Origin: Mansonella perstans
Lineage: Eukaryota > Nematoda > Chromadorea > Rhabditida > Onchocercidae
Direction of reading: 5' to 3'
DNA length: 64,000 bases
NCBI GenBank assembly: GCA_037074765.1
Contig: JBAMDO010000069.1
Location: forward strand, 457,501-521,500
Part shown: positions 62,201 through 64,000 of the stretch, in pieces
Position numbering within the stretch: the first letter of the stretch is position 1
Layout of the letters: every line of letters begins with the position of its first letter
Program-made: the position numbers and the translations under genes
Notes under the pieces: generated by a model
The model's input: only the letters and a program-made list of their open reading frames with translations
Database searches by the model: none
Told to the model about the DNA's origin: nothing

Positions 62201-63901
62201 ATTTATACTCTTTTATTAAAGCATTAAAGTTAATTTGAAATTTTTTTTTAAATTCATTAAGAAGATGGATAATTTTATTTGAAAAGAATGAAGCGCAAAA
62301 GAAATGAAAAAAGAAAATTCGAATTTGAACAAGCAAAAAATATTATTTAAATCTTCGATACGATAAATTATGCTAGCAAATGAATTTATCGATTTGCTTT
62401 TTGTATAGACCCCAAATATCAGAAATTAGGAACATATCAATATTTATATTTAAATGCTCAAAATCATTCGAATGTCTTTTTTATACTGCACATATTTGTG
62501 CATTCGAAATTAGGTAAAGTCTCTCAAATATCAGAATTAATATTCAAATATTCAAAATCATTCGTATGTCTTTTTAATATTAGACATATTTGTCTATTCG
62601 AAATTTGATAAAATTTCAAATAATTGATTTCAAATTTCAATTCGTTATTACATTGTTTTAATTACTTCAGGTAATTAAGTTGAATGATTGAATGATCAGA
62701 AATGATTGAAAAAGTATTATTTCTCGAATAGAAGACCAAGTTAATTTGTTTCCCGCTCCCTTTAGCACATAATCGCAATAGTGGTCATTTTATTGTCGTG
62801 TAGTGGTCATTTTATGTTCATTGTCGCGTAAATCTTTTGAACTTTTTTAATGTTTGAATTCATTCAGTAAACTAATTTTATTAAGATGAAATATTTTTAC
62901 AAATTTCTACTTCATAAATATTTTAACAAAAAAAATTTTCCAAAGCATGATAAATGACATTTCATCATCACTGATATCGTCATCATCATTCAACAGTGGA
63001 TGTTATGGATTTGTTGCTCTGGTGACCTACGACCCACGAATGTGACAGATATATATATATATATTAAATAATGGCAAATATACATTCGATCAATTTAGTT
63101 GACACAAAGCTGATTGAGTGGTTTCTACAATTAATGTGGATTAAACCATCCGGTTCATTTTCTTAGTAATTATCATAACCTAACTTCCGGGTAAACCGCT
63201 AAACTGCTAATGTATTTCTTACTTTGTGTGTTTTCACAAATTATTCTCATCCTGTTAGCTCAGCTGGCACTCTTCCGGATGGTCCACAAAAAATCCTTTT
63301 AACATCTTCTTATTCTTCATCATCTTCTCTCTCATATGCCGAATAATTGAAGTGTGTTTACACAAATTTCACAAATGTAAGAGAAGTAAAATGGCTCATT
63401 TTTTGTAAGATATGAAAATTAAACGATTCTTACAGTGCCTAATTAAAAGTTATCTGATTAAAATTTATACTTGAAATAATTATTATAGCAAAAATCAATG
63501 TCTTTTCAGGTAAAATATTAAAATAATGAAAAAGAATTCAATTAATTAAATCGATCATGATTTTTCTTTACGTTCCTAATTTATTTCTTCCATATTTACT
63601 TCAATTTATTTCTCATCAAATATTTTTTACTCAATTAATTACCTTATATTATGTTACTCTTAAAATTGTAGTTTAATTAAAATTAAAATTATAGGCTGGT
63701 CTTTATTATTTTTATTACTTGATGATAATTTTGGAACTTCTTTTTATGATACTAGAAAGTAGGGCAGACCCTTACTTTATTAACATTTGTTTTGATTTTT
63801 TTAGTGAAGCTGTTTTATTTTTTAACTGATAAGGAGCATTTAGAAAATTTAAATATTTCAATCATCTCTACAAAAAAAAAATTATTTCATTCCTTTTTCA
63901 G

Positions 63902-63963
63902 TTACAATGGATAATGAACGCTGTTATTACCATGATGAAAGATGTTGGCGAAAAATTAATGCA
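63902..63963 (+). CDS. Possible internal exon near the right edge
   Basis: A CCTTTTTCAG acceptor ends at 63901. Two frames are open after it: LQWIMNAVITMMKDVGEKLM and TMDNERCYYHDERCWRKINA. A weak donor GCA|GTAAAT follows at 63964. The gene would continue beyond the window. Frame and function are unknown. Confidence 0.25.
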
Positions 63964-64000
63964 GTAAATGTTATTAGAAATGAAATGAAATGGAATGGAA

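Larger units (their letters stand above)
60298..63901. other. Gene-poor right end
   Basis: AT-rich DNA with microsatellites. No supported gene apart from the candidate exons at each end. A CT-rich run (60660-60725), an (AT)n run at 63050-63064 and dispersed diverged repeats (62400-62640) are present. Confidence 0.5.

Noticed and set aside
63255..63290. tRNA-like D-arm string GTTAGCTCAGCTGGC
   Set aside because: No acceptor stem, anticodon arm or TTCGA-type T arm could be placed around it.
1..64000. Transposons, CRISPR arrays and bacterial (Wolbachia-like) insertions
   Set aside because: I saw no reverse transcriptase, transposase, long terminal or inverted repeats, spaced CRISPR-type repeats or bacterial genes in any frame.

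Overview
The window is AT-rich eukaryotic DNA (roughly three quarters A+T) with many short introns, T-rich TTTTCAG or TTTTTAG acceptors and nematode-type genes. The best fit is a clade III (spirurid, probably filarial) nematode. This placement is an inference from gene content and composition and was not tested by any search.

Five genes could be rebuilt exon by exon with consistent splice phases. (1) 4932-22182, plus: a very large secreted protein of about 2,850 residues with 11 Kunitz domains, a thyroglobulin type-1 domain, lustrin-type Cys-rich repeats and an antistasin-like segment. This is the architecture of the moulting factor MLT-11. (2) 25208-26597, minus: a small heat-shock (alpha-crystallin) protein whose first visible intron has a GC donor. 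(3) 34405-40541, plus: replication factor MCM10, 18 exons, 739 aa. (4) 41350-45144, minus: a cathepsin F-type cysteine protease with a cystatin-like pro-region, 10 exons, 473 aa. (5) 47407-49659, plus: IBA57, a mitochondrial Fe-S assembly factor of the YgfZ/GcvT family. (6) 50138-51995, minus: CacyBP/SIP, a Siah-interacting CS/SGS-domain protein, 6 exons, 232 aa; this makes six confident genes in all. MCM10 and the protease converge, as do IBA57 and CacyBP; the protease and IBA57 are divergent. They are unrelated housekeeping or cuticle genes and show no sign of an operon.

Between 29 and 33.1 kb on the minus strand there are several exon-like segments with good splice sites and protein-like reading frames that I cannot assign to a family. 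Another such exon lies at 60.0-60.3 kb. The remaining DNA (0.4-4.9, 22.2-25.2, 26.6-29, 45.1-47.4 and 52-63.9 kb) is intergenic or long-intron sequence with many minisatellites and microsatellites, including a 31-bp tandem array at 54.2-54.7 kb and a (GAT/ATC)n array at 61.3-61.6 kb.

The most unexpected items are two diverged fragments of nuclear ribosomal RNA genes: an 18S piece (minus, about 25950-26177) inside the GC-AG intron of the heat-shock gene, and a 28S piece (plus, about 57250-57390) in the gene-poor right part. Also notable are a putative in-frame exitron in mlt-11, and a Kunitz array in which only the last domain has a basic P1 residue. I found no clear new multi-gene system.
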